Source: Flavipsychrobacter sp. (GTDB lineage: Bacteria > Bacteroidota > Bacteroidia > Chitinophagales > Chitinophagaceae). Taken from it: a stretch of DNA of 57,986 nt. The stretch spans positions 1 through 57,986 of the forward strand of contig JAEUVZ010000034.1 in assembly GCA_016786665.1 (NCBI GenBank), given 5' to 3'. A program made the translations under genes and the position numbers. The notes under the pieces were generated by a model. That model did not search any database, was not told where the DNA came from, and saw only the letters and a list, made by a program, of their open reading frames with translations. Positions 15,689-24,900 of this stretch are shown here, piece after piece; within the stretch, counting starts at the first letter, position 1; every line of letters begins with the position of its first letter.

Positions 15689-17179
15689 ATGGCTAACCAA
15701 AACACTAACAACATCGTTGACAGCGTAGTAGATGCTCAGAAACAAGCAGTAGATACTATGGTTGAAAACACTAAGAAGTTCGCAAATGGTAACAACCTGG
15801 TGAACGAAACAGTGCAGAAAGGAAGTGAGTGGTACAAGAACTGGTTAGACAACCAAACTTCTTTCTTCAAGAACACTTCTTCTAAAGCTGAAGCCGCTAC
15901 TGAGAATGTAAAGGAAAACGCTTCTAAGATGAATGACTTCTATACCAACTGGATGAACAGCCAGGCTGCATGGTCTAAGCAAATGTGGGAAATGAGCCAG
16001 AACTGGTTCAACAGCACCGTAAACAATGCTTCCGCTGCAAACAGCAACCCAATGAACCAGTGGAACAACATGATGAACCAATGGAATAACTGGGCGAACA
16101 ACATGAACCAGTCTCAAAACTGGATGAACAATATGAACAACTGGACCAACCAGTTCCAATCTATGTTCAACATGGATGCCTGGAAGAAGAACACGGAGAA
16201 TTTTACTTCTATGTTCAACCAGTACACAGAGACCCTGAACAGCAACTTTGCTGAAATGCAGAAAAACATGCAGAACGGTACGGTGCAGGATGCTTACCGC
16301 AATATGGTGAACGTAGCTGAAGGTTTCAGCCGCTTCAACCAGATGTGGGCGCCTATGTGGAAGTCTATACAAGAGAAGACGTTCAACATGGATATGTATA
16401 AGCAATGGATGAACCCGGTTGCTTACAAGGAAATGATGGACAAATATTTCGGCTTTATGCCCGAAGGCAGCCGCGAGTACATGCAGCAAATGACTACCAT
16501 GATGCAGGACGGCATGAAGCAATTCGGCCAGTTTGGCAACCAGGGTTACCAGCAAATGCGCGGTATGATGAATAGCATGCCTTTCAATGGCCAGAACCTG
16601 TTTGGCGATATGATGAGCAACTACACTACCTGGTACAACATGGTGAATGATACTATGTCTCCCATCACCAAGATGATGACTCCTAACCAGCAGACTAAAG
16701 ATATGCTGAATGTTCAGGACATAGCTAACCGCATGATGATCTATAACATCAAAAACGCGGAGATGCAGTACATGGTGTACACTCAGGGTACTAAAGTAAT
16801 GGACCAGCTGGCTCAGAATGTTTTGGCTAAAATTGAAAACGGCGAAGACGTGAACAGCATGATGGCCCTGTATCAAGAGTGGATGAACATCAGCGACAAG
16901 ACTTTCGTGTCTCTGTTTGAAAGCGACGAGTACAGCCAACTGATGGCCGAAGTTAGCGCTATGCAAATGCGCCTGAAAAAGGACATGGAAGCACAGGCTG
17001 AGAAGTTCCTGGTAGGTGTACCGGTTGCTACCCGCAGCGAAATGGATGAACTGTACAAGACCATCTACGACCTGAAGAAGCAAGTGCGCGAACTGGAAAA
17101 GCTGGCTGTAGGTAATATAGCCGCTGCTACCACGGAAGAAGCTCCCGCTGCTCCTAAAGCAAAGAGCACTAAAAAGTAA
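15689..17179 (+). CDS. PhaE/phasin-like protein with Asn/Met/Trp-rich core
   Basis: 496 residues, no signal peptide or membrane helix. The N-terminus (residues 1-60) is a phasin-like amphipathic helix region (VVDAQKQAVDTMVENTKKFA). Residues about 85-170 are strongly enriched in Asn, Met, Gln and Trp (NPMNQWNNMMNQWNNWANNM). The C-terminal part is helical and holds GVPVATRSEMDELYKTIYDL followed by KKQVRELE, closely resembling the conserved end of PhaE, the non-catalytic subunit of class III PHA synthase. The last 30 residues are an Ala/Lys-rich tail. PhaE and phasins bind PHA synthase or granules. Alternative: a generic granule- or envelope-associated coiled protein. No phaC is in the window. 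Confidence 0.65.
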   Translation: MANQNTNNIVDSVVDAQKQAVDTMVENTKKFANGNNLVNETVQKGSEWYKNWLDNQTSFFKNTSSKAEAATENVKENASKMNDFYTNWMNSQAAWSKQMWEMSQNWFNSTVNNASAANSNPMNQWNNMMNQWNNWANNMNQSQNWMNNMNNWTNQFQSMFNMDAWKKNTENFTSMFNQYTETLNSNFAEMQKNMQNGTVQDAYRNMVNVAEGFSRFNQMWAPMWKSIQEKTFNMDMYKQWMNPVAYKEMMDKYFGFMPEGSREYMQQMTTMMQDGMKQFGQFGNQGYQQMRGMMNSMPFNGQNLFGDMMSNYTTWYNMVNDTMSPITKMMTPNQQTKDMLNVQDIANRMMIYNIKNAEMQYMVYTQGTKVMDQLAQNVLAKIENGEDVNSMMALYQEWMNISDKTFVSLFESDEYSQLMAEVSAMQMRLKKDMEAQAEKFLVGVPVATRSEMDELYKTIYDLKKQVRELEKLAVGNIAAATTEEAPAAPKAKSTKK

Positions 17180-17212
17180 GAGAGAAATCTAGATAGTAAT
17201 AGTTAATGCACT

Positions 17213-17236
17213 ACGTCCCCGGCTTGCCGGGGACGT
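17213..17236. terminator. Hairpin terminator after the PhaE-like gene
   Basis: ACGTCCCCGG (17213-17222) pairs with CCGGGGACGT (17227-17236), loop CTTG, followed by TACTTTTA. It separates the PhaE-like gene from the convergent prmC. Confidence 0.75.
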
Positions 17237-17304
17237 TACTTTTATGAGCCATCACTAGCCTGATTGAACCAGGTTGATTCTCCAAAAGCCCTTGGCAAAT
17301 CTGC

Positions 17305-18168
17305 CTAATCAGCCTGGTCCCGGTTCAACTTTATCATTCGGTCATTCCCATGCATGTCCTTTCTCAGTTCCGTCTTATATCCATATCCCTTAAACATCTT
17401 TTCAGTCTCCATCGCATGGTCTTTGTGTAGCTCACAGTATATAGTGCCACCGTCGTTTAGATGTTCGTTCGCGAATTCCGCGATGTTCCGGTAGAACAGC
17501 AATGCATCATCGCTGGGCACGAAAAGCGCTAGTGCAGGCTCATGGTCACGTACATTGGTGTGCATGTTCTCGTATTCCTTCTGCGGTATGTATGGAGGGT
17601 TAGAAACGATCACATCATACTTATCAAAGTTGTACCACATCTTTTGGTTCAGGAAGTCGGTCTTTATGAAGGATACATCAGCTCCTATAGCACGGGTATT
17701 CTCTTTTGCCATATTTATAGCGCCCTCACTAATATCGCACGACAGTACGGTGGAAGATGGTAGCGCCAGTTGCAGGGAGATAGGTATGCAGCCACTGCCT
17801 GTCCCGATGTCGAGTATGGTTATGTCTGCCTTTTCTTTAAAGTCCTTTACTATCCAGTCCACCAGTTCTTCCGTCTCTGGCCTGGGTATCAGTACTTGCT
17901 CATTTACTCTAAATCTGCGCCCCATAAACCAGGCAACGCCCGTCACGTATTGCAGGGGCCGCCCGATCAGCAGTTCCGCTTTGCCATTGTTGTATGCCTG
18001 CTGCTGCCCGTTGGTGAGTAGCTCGTCTTTTTTCATCAGCCGGTCCATCTTCTCCAGCCCGGTAATGCTATACAGCAATTCGTGGGCTATTGCCGCAGCT
18101 TCCTGCGTATCATAGAGTGATTGCAGGGCGTTCTTCAGTTGGTAAAAGGCATCTCCGTAGCTAAGCAT
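17305..18168 (-). CDS. prmC: Peptide chain release factor N5-glutamine methyltransferase
   Basis: 287 residues from the ATG at 18168. The frame stays open 72 bp further upstream, but those codons run into the divergent ribD start, so the ATG at 18168 (MLSYGDAFYQL) is preferred. PrmC methylates the GGQ glutamine of release factors using S-adenosylmethionine. Evidence: helical N-terminal domain with PLQYVTG and VLIPRPETEELVDW, AdoMet-binding DIGTGSGCIPISLQL and the catalytic NPPY motif (VSNPPYIP). Cytoplasmic. Divergent from ribD and convergent with the PhaE-like gene. Confidence 0.95.
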   Translation of the reverse strand: MLSYGDAFYQLKNALQSLYDTQEAAAIAHELLYSITGLEKMDRLMKKDELLTNGQQQAYNNGKAELLIGRPLQYVTGVAWFMGRRFRVNEQVLIPRPETEELVDWIVKDFKEKADITILDIGTGSGCIPISLQLALPSSTVLSCDISEGAINMAKENTRAIGADVSFIKTDFLNQKMWYNFDKYDVIVSNPPYIPQKEYENMHTNVRDHEPALALFVPSDDALLFYRNIAEFANEHLNDGGTIYCELHKDHAMETEKMFKGYGYKTELRKDMHGNDRMIKLNRDQAD

Positions 18169-18232
18169 AGGCTGCAAATCTAGCGTATAATGCAAATACC
18201 CGCTATATTTACACCACAAGACACATTTAGCC

Positions 18233-19330
18233 GTGGCCAATCCCTCAAATCAGTTAAATCCCGGTTCCAATACCTTTATGAAGCGCGCCCTGGAGCTCGC
18301 CACACGCAGTGTGGGCAATGCCAGCCCTAACCCTATGGTGGGGGCGGTGCTGGTACACGAGGGGCGGATAATAGGCGAGGGCTGGCACCGGGAGTATGGC
18401 ACGGCGCATGCTGAAGTGAATTGCCTGGAAAGTGTAGCCGATGCAGACAGGCACCTGGTATCAGAAAGCACTATGTATGTGAACCTGGAGCCCTGCGCCC
18501 ACCACGGAAAGACTCCTCCCTGTGCCCTCCGGCTGGTTCAGGAGAAGGTAAGGAGGGTGATAGTGGCCAACGAAGACCCTTTTGAACAAGTGGATGGAAA
18601 AGGTTTCGAGATACTGAAGAGCCATCATATCTATACCGAGCAGGGTGTTCTTGAAAAGCAGGGACTGTGGCTCAATCGCCGGTTCTTCTGTTTCCACCAG
18701 CGCAAACGCCCTTATATTATACTAAAGTGGGCCCAGACACCCGAAGGGTATTTTGCGCCGCTGGACCGCAGCCGTTACCCGATAACGGGAACGGACAGCC
18801 GCCAGCTGCTGCACAAATGGCGCACGGAGGAGTCGGCGATATTGGTTGGTTACCAGACGGCCCTCAACGATAATCCCGAATTGACTGCCCGCATGTACAC
18901 GGGCCGCCAGCCGCTGCGTATCGTCTTCGACCGGACGCTGCAATTACCGCGAACCCATCATGTGTTCAGTTCTGCCGCACCCACCTGGATCATCAATGCC
19001 GGGGTAGAAGGAGAGGAGGGTAATATCCGTTTTGTGCAAATCAACTTCAGCGATAATCCCCTCACGCAGATACTGGAGAAGCTATACGATGCCAACCGCC
19101 TCTCGCTGATAGTGGAAGGCGGTGCGGTGCTGCTGGAGAGCTTCATTCGCGAGGGCCTCTGGGATGAAGCCCGGGTCTTCACCGGGCAGGCTTCTATGTC
19201 GGAAGGCGTGCATGCCCCCCTGCTCACCAATTTCAAAAAGGCCTTTGATGCCGGAGTGGGCGGAGACCGGCTAAACGTATATGTAAATAAGGACAGCAAA
19301 TACAAGTACGTTGCAGGGATGGAATTGTAA
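18233..19330 (+). CDS. ribD: Bifunctional riboflavin biosynthesis deaminase/reductase
   Basis: 365 residues from a GTG at 18233; the first ATG (18278) would remove 15 residues ahead of FMKRALELA. The GTG is chosen because RibD proteins usually have several residues before this helix and are about 365 long. The deaminase domain (about 15-160) has the zinc site HAEVNCL and PCAHHGKTPPC; the reductase domain (about 165-365) has ILKWAQTPEG, VGYQTALNDNPELT and VEGGAVLLESF. It carries out the second and third steps of riboflavin synthesis after GTP cyclohydrolase II. Divergent from prmC; other rib genes are not nearby. Confidence 0.95.
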   Translation: MANPSNQLNPGSNTFMKRALELATRSVGNASPNPMVGAVLVHEGRIIGEGWHREYGTAHAEVNCLESVADADRHLVSESTMYVNLEPCAHHGKTPPCALRLVQEKVRRVIVANEDPFEQVDGKGFEILKSHHIYTEQGVLEKQGLWLNRRFFCFHQRKRPYIILKWAQTPEGYFAPLDRSRYPITGTDSRQLLHKWRTEESAILVGYQTALNDNPELTARMYTGRQPLRIVFDRTLQLPRTHHVFSSAAPTWIINAGVEGEEGNIRFVQINFSDNPLTQILEKLYDANRLSLIVEGGAVLLESFIREGLWDEARVFTGQASMSEGVHAPLLTNFKKAFDAGVGGDRLNVYVNKDSKYKYVAGMEL

Positions 19331-19380
19331 AAAAAACAAGCTATCCAAATCAAAAAAATCGTAGTTAAATTTGCCCCCGG

Positions 19381-20265
19381 ATGTTCTACCTCTTAGCCGT
19401 CATTTTTCTCAATACACTGCTTTATTCGTTCTTCAAGCTTTTCCCGAGATACAAGGTAGATACCTTCCAGGCCATAGTAGCCAACTATTGGGTATGTGTG
19501 GCTACGGGCAGTATTTTCCTGGGGCGGTTTCCCCTGGGGGCCTCCAGCCTCCGCCAACCCTGGACTCCCTGGGTGCTGCTGATGGGTGCCTCCTTCATCT
19601 CTATCTTTTTCCTGGTAGGCTACTGCACCCGTAAAGACGGTATCACCACCGCTACTATCGCCAACAAACTGTCGCTGGTGATACCGGTGCTGTTTTCCCT
19701 GTTCCTCTACAGCGAGCAGGCTGGTCCTTTGAAGATACTGGGCATCATACTGGCTTTTCCCGCGGTGTACCTCACCACCCGTGTAAAGGGGGCGGAAGGG
19801 GAGAAGCCGTCGCTGTTACTCCCCGCACTGTTGTTTGCGGGAAGTGGCCTGCTCGATACCATGGTGAAGTATGTAGAGCAGCGCTTCCTGGATACGCCCC
19901 AGCTGCAGGCCGTGTACACGATACATACGTTTGCAGTAGCGGGTATAGCCGGTACCGGATTGCTGGTAGTGCTCGCCGCCATGAAGAAGATACGCTTGCA
20001 TGCCCGCAACCTGGTAGCCGGCCTGGTACTGGGCATCCCTAACTATTTTTCCATCTATTTTCTTATCCGTATGCTCAACAGCGACTATATGCAAAGCTCT
20101 GCGGCCATACCGGTAAGCAACATAGGGGTGGTAGTGGCATCTTCGCTGGCCGCCATAATAATATTTAAAGAAAGGGCTAACCGGCAGCGAACGGTAGGGC
20201 TACTGCTGGCCGTATTGGCCATATTGCTTATTTCGCTGGCTGATATTTATGGAAGAGGTAATTAA
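19381..20265 (+). CDS. EamA-family (drug/metabolite transporter) membrane protein
   Basis: 294 residues, about ten hydrophobic helices in two EamA-like halves, starting MFYLLAVIFLNTLLYSFF and ending LLAVLAILLISLADIYG. Inner-membrane permease of the DMT superfamily; the substrate cannot be told. A TAAATTTG element at 19366-19373 ends 8 bp before the ATG, so the transcript could be nearly leaderless. It overlaps the downstream YigZ gene by 17 bp, so the two are translated from one message. Confidence 0.85.
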   Translation: MFYLLAVIFLNTLLYSFFKLFPRYKVDTFQAIVANYWVCVATGSIFLGRFPLGASSLRQPWTPWVLLMGASFISIFFLVGYCTRKDGITTATIANKLSLVIPVLFSLFLYSEQAGPLKILGIILAFPAVYLTTRVKGAEGEKPSLLLPALLFAGSGLLDTMVKYVEQRFLDTPQLQAVYTIHTFAVAGIAGTGLLVVLAAMKKIRLHARNLVAGLVLGIPNYFSIYFLIRMLNSDYMQSSAAIPVSNIGVVVASSLAAIIIFKERANRQRTVGLLLAVLAILLISLADIYGRGN

Positions 20266-20854
20266 GTTCCGCACAATAGCAGGGCCCCGCACGGCGGAGT
20301 TCAAAGACCGGGGCAGCAGGTTCCTGGCCTATGCCTATCCCATTAGCTCGGCCGACGAGGTGAAGGCATATGTGCAGGCGCTGAAGAAGGAACACCCCAA
20401 GGCCAATCACCACTGTGTGGCGTTCCGCATAGGGATAGATGGTAAACTGTTCCGCGCTGGCGATGATGGCGAGCCATCGGGCAGCGCGGGCCGGCCCATG
20501 CTGGGGCAGATAGACAGCGCCGGGCTCACCAATACACTGGTAGTAGTGGTGCGCTATTTCGGGGGCACCATGCTGGGCGTGCCAGGCCTTATCAACGCCT
20601 ACAAAACCGTAGCGGCTGAAGCGCTGAAAGACGCGCCGGTAATAGAAAAATGGGTCGAACAAATGGTAGAAGTTAGTTTTGACTATCCCTCCATGAGCGA
20701 AGTACTGTATGTATTAAAACAGTCCGAAGCCACCATCTACAAGCAAGACTTACAACTCTTTTGCAATGTAGTAGCCGGTATTCCTGTTAAACACAGCGCC
20801 GCATATATGCTCAAACTTTCGGAAATTAGGGGCGTAACAGTGAAGGAGGTCTGA
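20249..20854 (+). CDS. YigZ/IMPACT family protein (UPF0029)
   Basis: 201 residues. N-terminal UPF0029 domain with DRGSRFLAYA, HHCVAFRI, the signature GDDGEPSGSAGRPML and VVVVRYFGGTMLGVPGLINAY; C-terminal ferredoxin-like DUF1949-type half (VEVSFDYPSMSEVLYVLKQS). Family members are small cytoplasmic proteins related to the eukaryotic translation regulator IMPACT; their bacterial role is not established. The 17-bp overlap with the EamA transporter gene suggests coupling but not a shared function. Confidence 0.92.
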   Translation: MEEVIKFRTIAGPRTAEFKDRGSRFLAYAYPISSADEVKAYVQALKKEHPKANHHCVAFRIGIDGKLFRAGDDGEPSGSAGRPMLGQIDSAGLTNTLVVVVRYFGGTMLGVPGLINAYKTVAAEALKDAPVIEKWVEQMVEVSFDYPSMSEVLYVLKQSEATIYKQDLQLFCNVVAGIPVKHSAAYMLKLSEIRGVTVKEV

Positions 20855-20875
20855 TTAGCCACTCTGTTTTTTAGA

Positions 20876-20892
20876 GGGAAAGGTGCTTTCCC
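20876..20892 (+). terminator. Hairpins after the YigZ gene
   Basis: GGGAAA (20876-20881) pairs with TTTCCC (20887-20892); an overlapping alternative, TCCCGC with GCGGGA (20889-20904), could form instead, and a third small stem CCCGC/GCGGG lies at 20949-20962 just before queG. No good T-run follows, so this is a weak terminator or a leader structure of queG. Confidence 0.35.
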
Positions 20893-20971
20893 GCGCCGGC
20901 GGGAGAGTATCGGGAAGGGCGTTACAATAGCAGCCACAATGTATGTATCCCGCAAATGCGGGCGCCAAAAT

Positions 20972-21910
20972 ATGTCCAACGCACAAAAACATACCGCATT
21001 GATAAAAGCCGAGGCCACGCGCCTGGGCTTTGACGCATGTGGCGTGGCCGAAGCGGTGCAGCTGGATGATGATGCCCGCCGCCTGGAGCAGTGGCTGAAC
21101 AATGGGTTCCAGGGCACCATGCAGTACATGGAACGCAATTTCGACCTGCGGGTAGACCCGCGCAAATTGGTGCCCGGCGCGAAATCGGTGCTGACGTTGC
21201 TGTTAAACTATTACCCCGCACAGGTGCAGGCCGCAGAGGCGCCTAATGTGGCTAAGTACGCCTGGGGTACGGACTACCATTATGTCATCCGGGATAAGCT
21301 CAATCAATTGCTTACGTTTATAAAGCAGGCAATTGGCGATGTGGATGGGCGGGGTTTTGTAGATAGCGCGCCGGTATTAGAGCGAAGCTGGGCCGTGCGC
21401 AGCGGGCTCGGTTGGGTAGGGAAGAACGGCAATCTGCTCAATAAGCGAATGGGGTCTTTCTTTTTCATAGCCACACTAATCACCGATTTAGAGCTGGTGC
21501 CCGATGCGGCGTTCAATACCGGCTTCTGCGGCACTTGCACCCGCTGTATCGATGCCTGCCCCACACAGGCGATTGTTTCGCCTACGGAGGTAGACGGTAG
21601 CCGCTGCATTTCGCACCTCACTATCGAATTGAAAGACGAGCTGATGCCCGGTGAATTCCGGGGCAAGCTGGATAACTGGCTCTTTGGCTGCGATGTCTGC
21701 CAGGACGTTTGCCCATGGAATCGTTTCTCCCGCCCACACAACGAAGCGTATTTCACCCCCATACCGGAAATACTTAACCTCTCCCTGCAGCAATGGGAGG
21801 ATATGAGCGAAGAAACGTTCAAAAAAACATTCAAAAATTCCCCCTTGCTCCGCTCCAAATGGAAAGGGATACAGCGGAATGTGAAAGCGCTCCGGGTTTC
21901 AAATTCTTAA
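20972..21910 (+). CDS. queG: Epoxyqueuosine reductase
   Basis: 312 residues from the ATG at 20972 (MSNAQKHTALIKAEATRLGF); an ATG 33 bp upstream adds a non-conserved Cys/Arg-rich stretch. QueG is the cobalamin- and iron-sulphur-dependent enzyme of the last step of queuosine synthesis in tRNA (epoxyqueuosine to queuosine at position 34). Evidence: VGKNGNLLNKRMGSFFFI, and two 4Fe-4S motifs CGTCTRCIDACP and CDVCQDVCPWN. Cytoplasmic. The stop codon shares the TTAA sequence with the stop of the convergent gene at 21907. Confidence 0.95.
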   Translation: MSNAQKHTALIKAEATRLGFDACGVAEAVQLDDDARRLEQWLNNGFQGTMQYMERNFDLRVDPRKLVPGAKSVLTLLLNYYPAQVQAAEAPNVAKYAWGTDYHYVIRDKLNQLLTFIKQAIGDVDGRGFVDSAPVLERSWAVRSGLGWVGKNGNLLNKRMGSFFFIATLITDLELVPDAAFNTGFCGTCTRCIDACPTQAIVSPTEVDGSRCISHLTIELKDELMPGEFRGKLDNWLFGCDVCQDVCPWNRFSRPHNEAYFTPIPEILNLSLQQWEDMSEETFKKTFKNSPLLRSKWKGIQRNVKALRVSNS

Positions 21911-24900
21911 TCGGCCAGTAGCTTCCTGAATTCGTTCACCTCCAGCTGGTTGATGAATGCATTGAAGAGTTCATCCTGCTTTTCTTTACTGTATTCCTCT
22001 TCCCAGTACAGTCCCGTATAATCTTTTTGCGCGGATAGTTGCTTTCCGTGTGTGTCATAGCCACCGGCGATGCCCAGGTAGCTGGAGGATTCATCGTCTC
22101 CTGTATATACAATGCGGTAGAGGTAGAACTTGTACTTGGTGCCGGAAACGGAGGCCGACTTTTCGCCTATATACTCCACGCTGGAAGGTTCATACTCGTC
22201 ATTCGCCGCTACGTGTATGTCCGACTCAGCCAGCGATTTCTGATTCGCATATTGCTTGGGGAACAGCTGTTCCTTGTTCATTTCTTTCAGGCTATTGTAC
22301 AGGTCGCTGCGGGTGATGATGGTGTCCGCGATAGACTGCCACACACGGGGTTCTACTTCAGAGCCTTTCTTTGCTAGTAGCTGTGCTACCTTGCTCCGCA
22401 TATACACGTTCTGTGTCAGGAATCCCTTCAGCGCGTTGGTGGCTGCCGGTGTGTTCAGGGTATCCAGCAGTTCTATCAGGGGGTAGTCGCCCCAGCCAAG
22501 CCGGTCGCTGGCGGCGGCATCGCCGTTTATTTTATCGATGCAGGCGATGTAGGTTTCCTCGTTTCGTTTCAACTGTTGGAACGTAATGAGTCCGGAGTCT
22601 AGCAATTGAAGGCTTATGTAGGCCGCCATAGAGGCCGTTTGTGTGTCCCTGGCCAGTGCTTCTATCTCCGGGTAGCAGGCGGCCGATAATGGCAGGCTGT
22701 CCACCAGCTGAAAGCGTAGCCCCAATACATAATCCCTGTCCAGCGGTTCTTTTGCCATCAGTTGGTACAGTGTCTTATAGGCTTCGGGCGTTTGAATACT
22801 GGCCAGCAAGCCCAGCAGGTTGTACTGAACCTGTTTATTACCGGAAGCCTTCTGGTAGTTGTTTCTCACAAAGCTGATGTTGGCGGTGTCGGCTACTTTT
22901 TTCAGTTGCGCCTTTATGGCGTTAGTGGCTACATACCGGTGAACATCGCTCATTCCCGGCAAGGTATCCAGCAGCAGGGCGTTGAGTGCGGGTATATCTT
23001 TAGCGGAAAAATGCGCTTTCGGCAGTGCGTCCATCGCTTCGCTTGCCGTGGTGGAATCTTTGCTGAATAGGTCTTTTAGCAGTTGCTCCGTTTTGCTGCT
23101 TCGCGCATCAAACGATACTGATGCCGTCGGCTTGAAATCGGAGAAAAAGCGATTGGTATTGGCGTTTTCCGTGATGCTCTTTTCGGTAGAGCTGAACAGG
23201 TGATAAAGTGTGTTATTGGTGTACAGCGTTTTCATACGCCGGTATATACCCGATGCCGGTTCTTTAAATACTACCTCCCTGGTCAGCTCGTTGGGCTGGC
23301 GGGTTACTTTCTGGCTGAGGAGCACTTTGTCTTTTTCAATATACTCATCCTGCTTTTCCTTCAGGAATGCGCTGTCGTTTTCCACCCAGGTATATTTGTG
23401 CTGCGGTTCTATTACTACCTGGTACGTAGTGGCGGAAAGGGAGTCGAAAGAGTGAAACCTGGTCAGTCCTTCTTCTGCTACATCTTCACTACTTTCGGTA
23501 ACGATTACAGCGGGGGCGTAGGTGCGGAAGGTGTTGGCGGCATCCGAACGCACCTGCCAGTCGGCCTGCTTGTACGGAAGTAGTTCCAGCGTATGGAACA
23601 TCGTGTTGAGCCGTTCGTCGTCTTTCATGTCAACACTGGTTACCAGCCCAAAGTTCATGCTTCTGTTACCACGCACAATGGAGAGCATTTTCATAGCGAT
23701 ATTCTCGCTGTTGATACAGGTGAATATCATGGCCTTATGGCCATGTATCAGGGTGTCTTTCCTCGTCCCTTCGCATTGTGCGGATAGCCCGGCGAATATA
23801 TCGTTGAGCACTACGGTGTCGTCCGGTATATAGTAGCCATGATTCACATCCCGGCTGGTCAGCATTACATACGATCCCGTCGCTTCGTCCAGCCCGGAGT
23901 ATATACGTATTCGCCAGTCGGCGTGTACATCTGTTTGCTTGGTCAGCCGTTCATTGAAAGAAACCAGTGCCGGTGAGGTGAATTTGTATGCCAGCGACGA
24001 GTCGGCCATCACATACAGCCGTTCTTCTCCTTTCTCTTCCGGTTTCACCTGGTAGGAGGCGAAGAACTTGTTGCTCTTTTCACTTTTTACTTTGTCTTTA
24101 GTAGCGGCGCTGGCTCCTACTATATACAGTATCCGGCCCATGCCATACAGTTGTATGCGCAGCCAGTTGCCATCGTGCTCTTCCATCATCTCATAGCCGT
24201 TGGCGCCATTGTTGGTGATGCGCGACTTCTTTACGTTCTCCCTGCCAAAAACCCGCTGGGCATACTTTTCCGCCGACTCTTCCAGGTTGTCCAGGTTCGA
24301 CGCACTGGTGACTACCATGCTCATATACCCGGTCAGGTCCGAGAAGTCTATCAGGTACTGCATATCCATAAGGCCGTACAGTTTCAGCAAGGTAGGGATG
24401 CCCGGCATTTGTACGGTGTACAGGTTTCGTTCACCCGTTACTTCTACCCAGCGTTCTTTGCTTTCCGAGCTGAATTTGTATTTGTCGGCATCTATTTTAT
24501 TAGCGGAGCGTACAGGTTCTACGGAGAAGCCCCTCGCCCGCAATAGGTTAATGACACCACTGTCGCCGGGCAGGTGCGCTGCTCCCACCGCGAAGAACAT
24601 TGTCCGGAATTGCGAGAGGCTGTCCATCCTCCGCGCCATCTTTATGTTGCGCCGGGTGAGCATTACATCTTTAAAATTGTCGTCGTAGTTGTTGATGGCT
24701 TCGTTAATGCCTTTCAGGTCGTAATTGATATACAGGTTAATGAGTTGCTCTATGTCGGAGAACTTCTCGCTTGCTGCCATTAGCCGGATGTCGCTTCGGT
24801 CTGCCAGTTGCATCTGGTCCTGTACGTCTTCTATGCCGCCAACCCATTTGCCATGCCGGTCGGCAATGGTATACAGGTACGCATCCAGTATGGTAGGCAT

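Noticed and set aside
15845-17083. 412-codon minus-strand ORF opposite the PhaE-like gene
   Set aside because: His/Val/Leu-rich translation is the mirror of Met/Asn/Trp codons; no start context or domain.
18175-18182. TAGATTTG on the minus strand just before prmC as a promoter
   Set aside because: Exact TAnnTTTG, but it would put the transcript start at the ATG itself and no -33 element was seen; not listed as a feature.
20889-20962. GC-rich stems before queG as a preQ1 or cobalamin riboswitch
   Set aside because: QueG is part of queuosine synthesis and uses cobalamin, so it was considered, but the stems are short and no riboswitch core sequence could be recognised.
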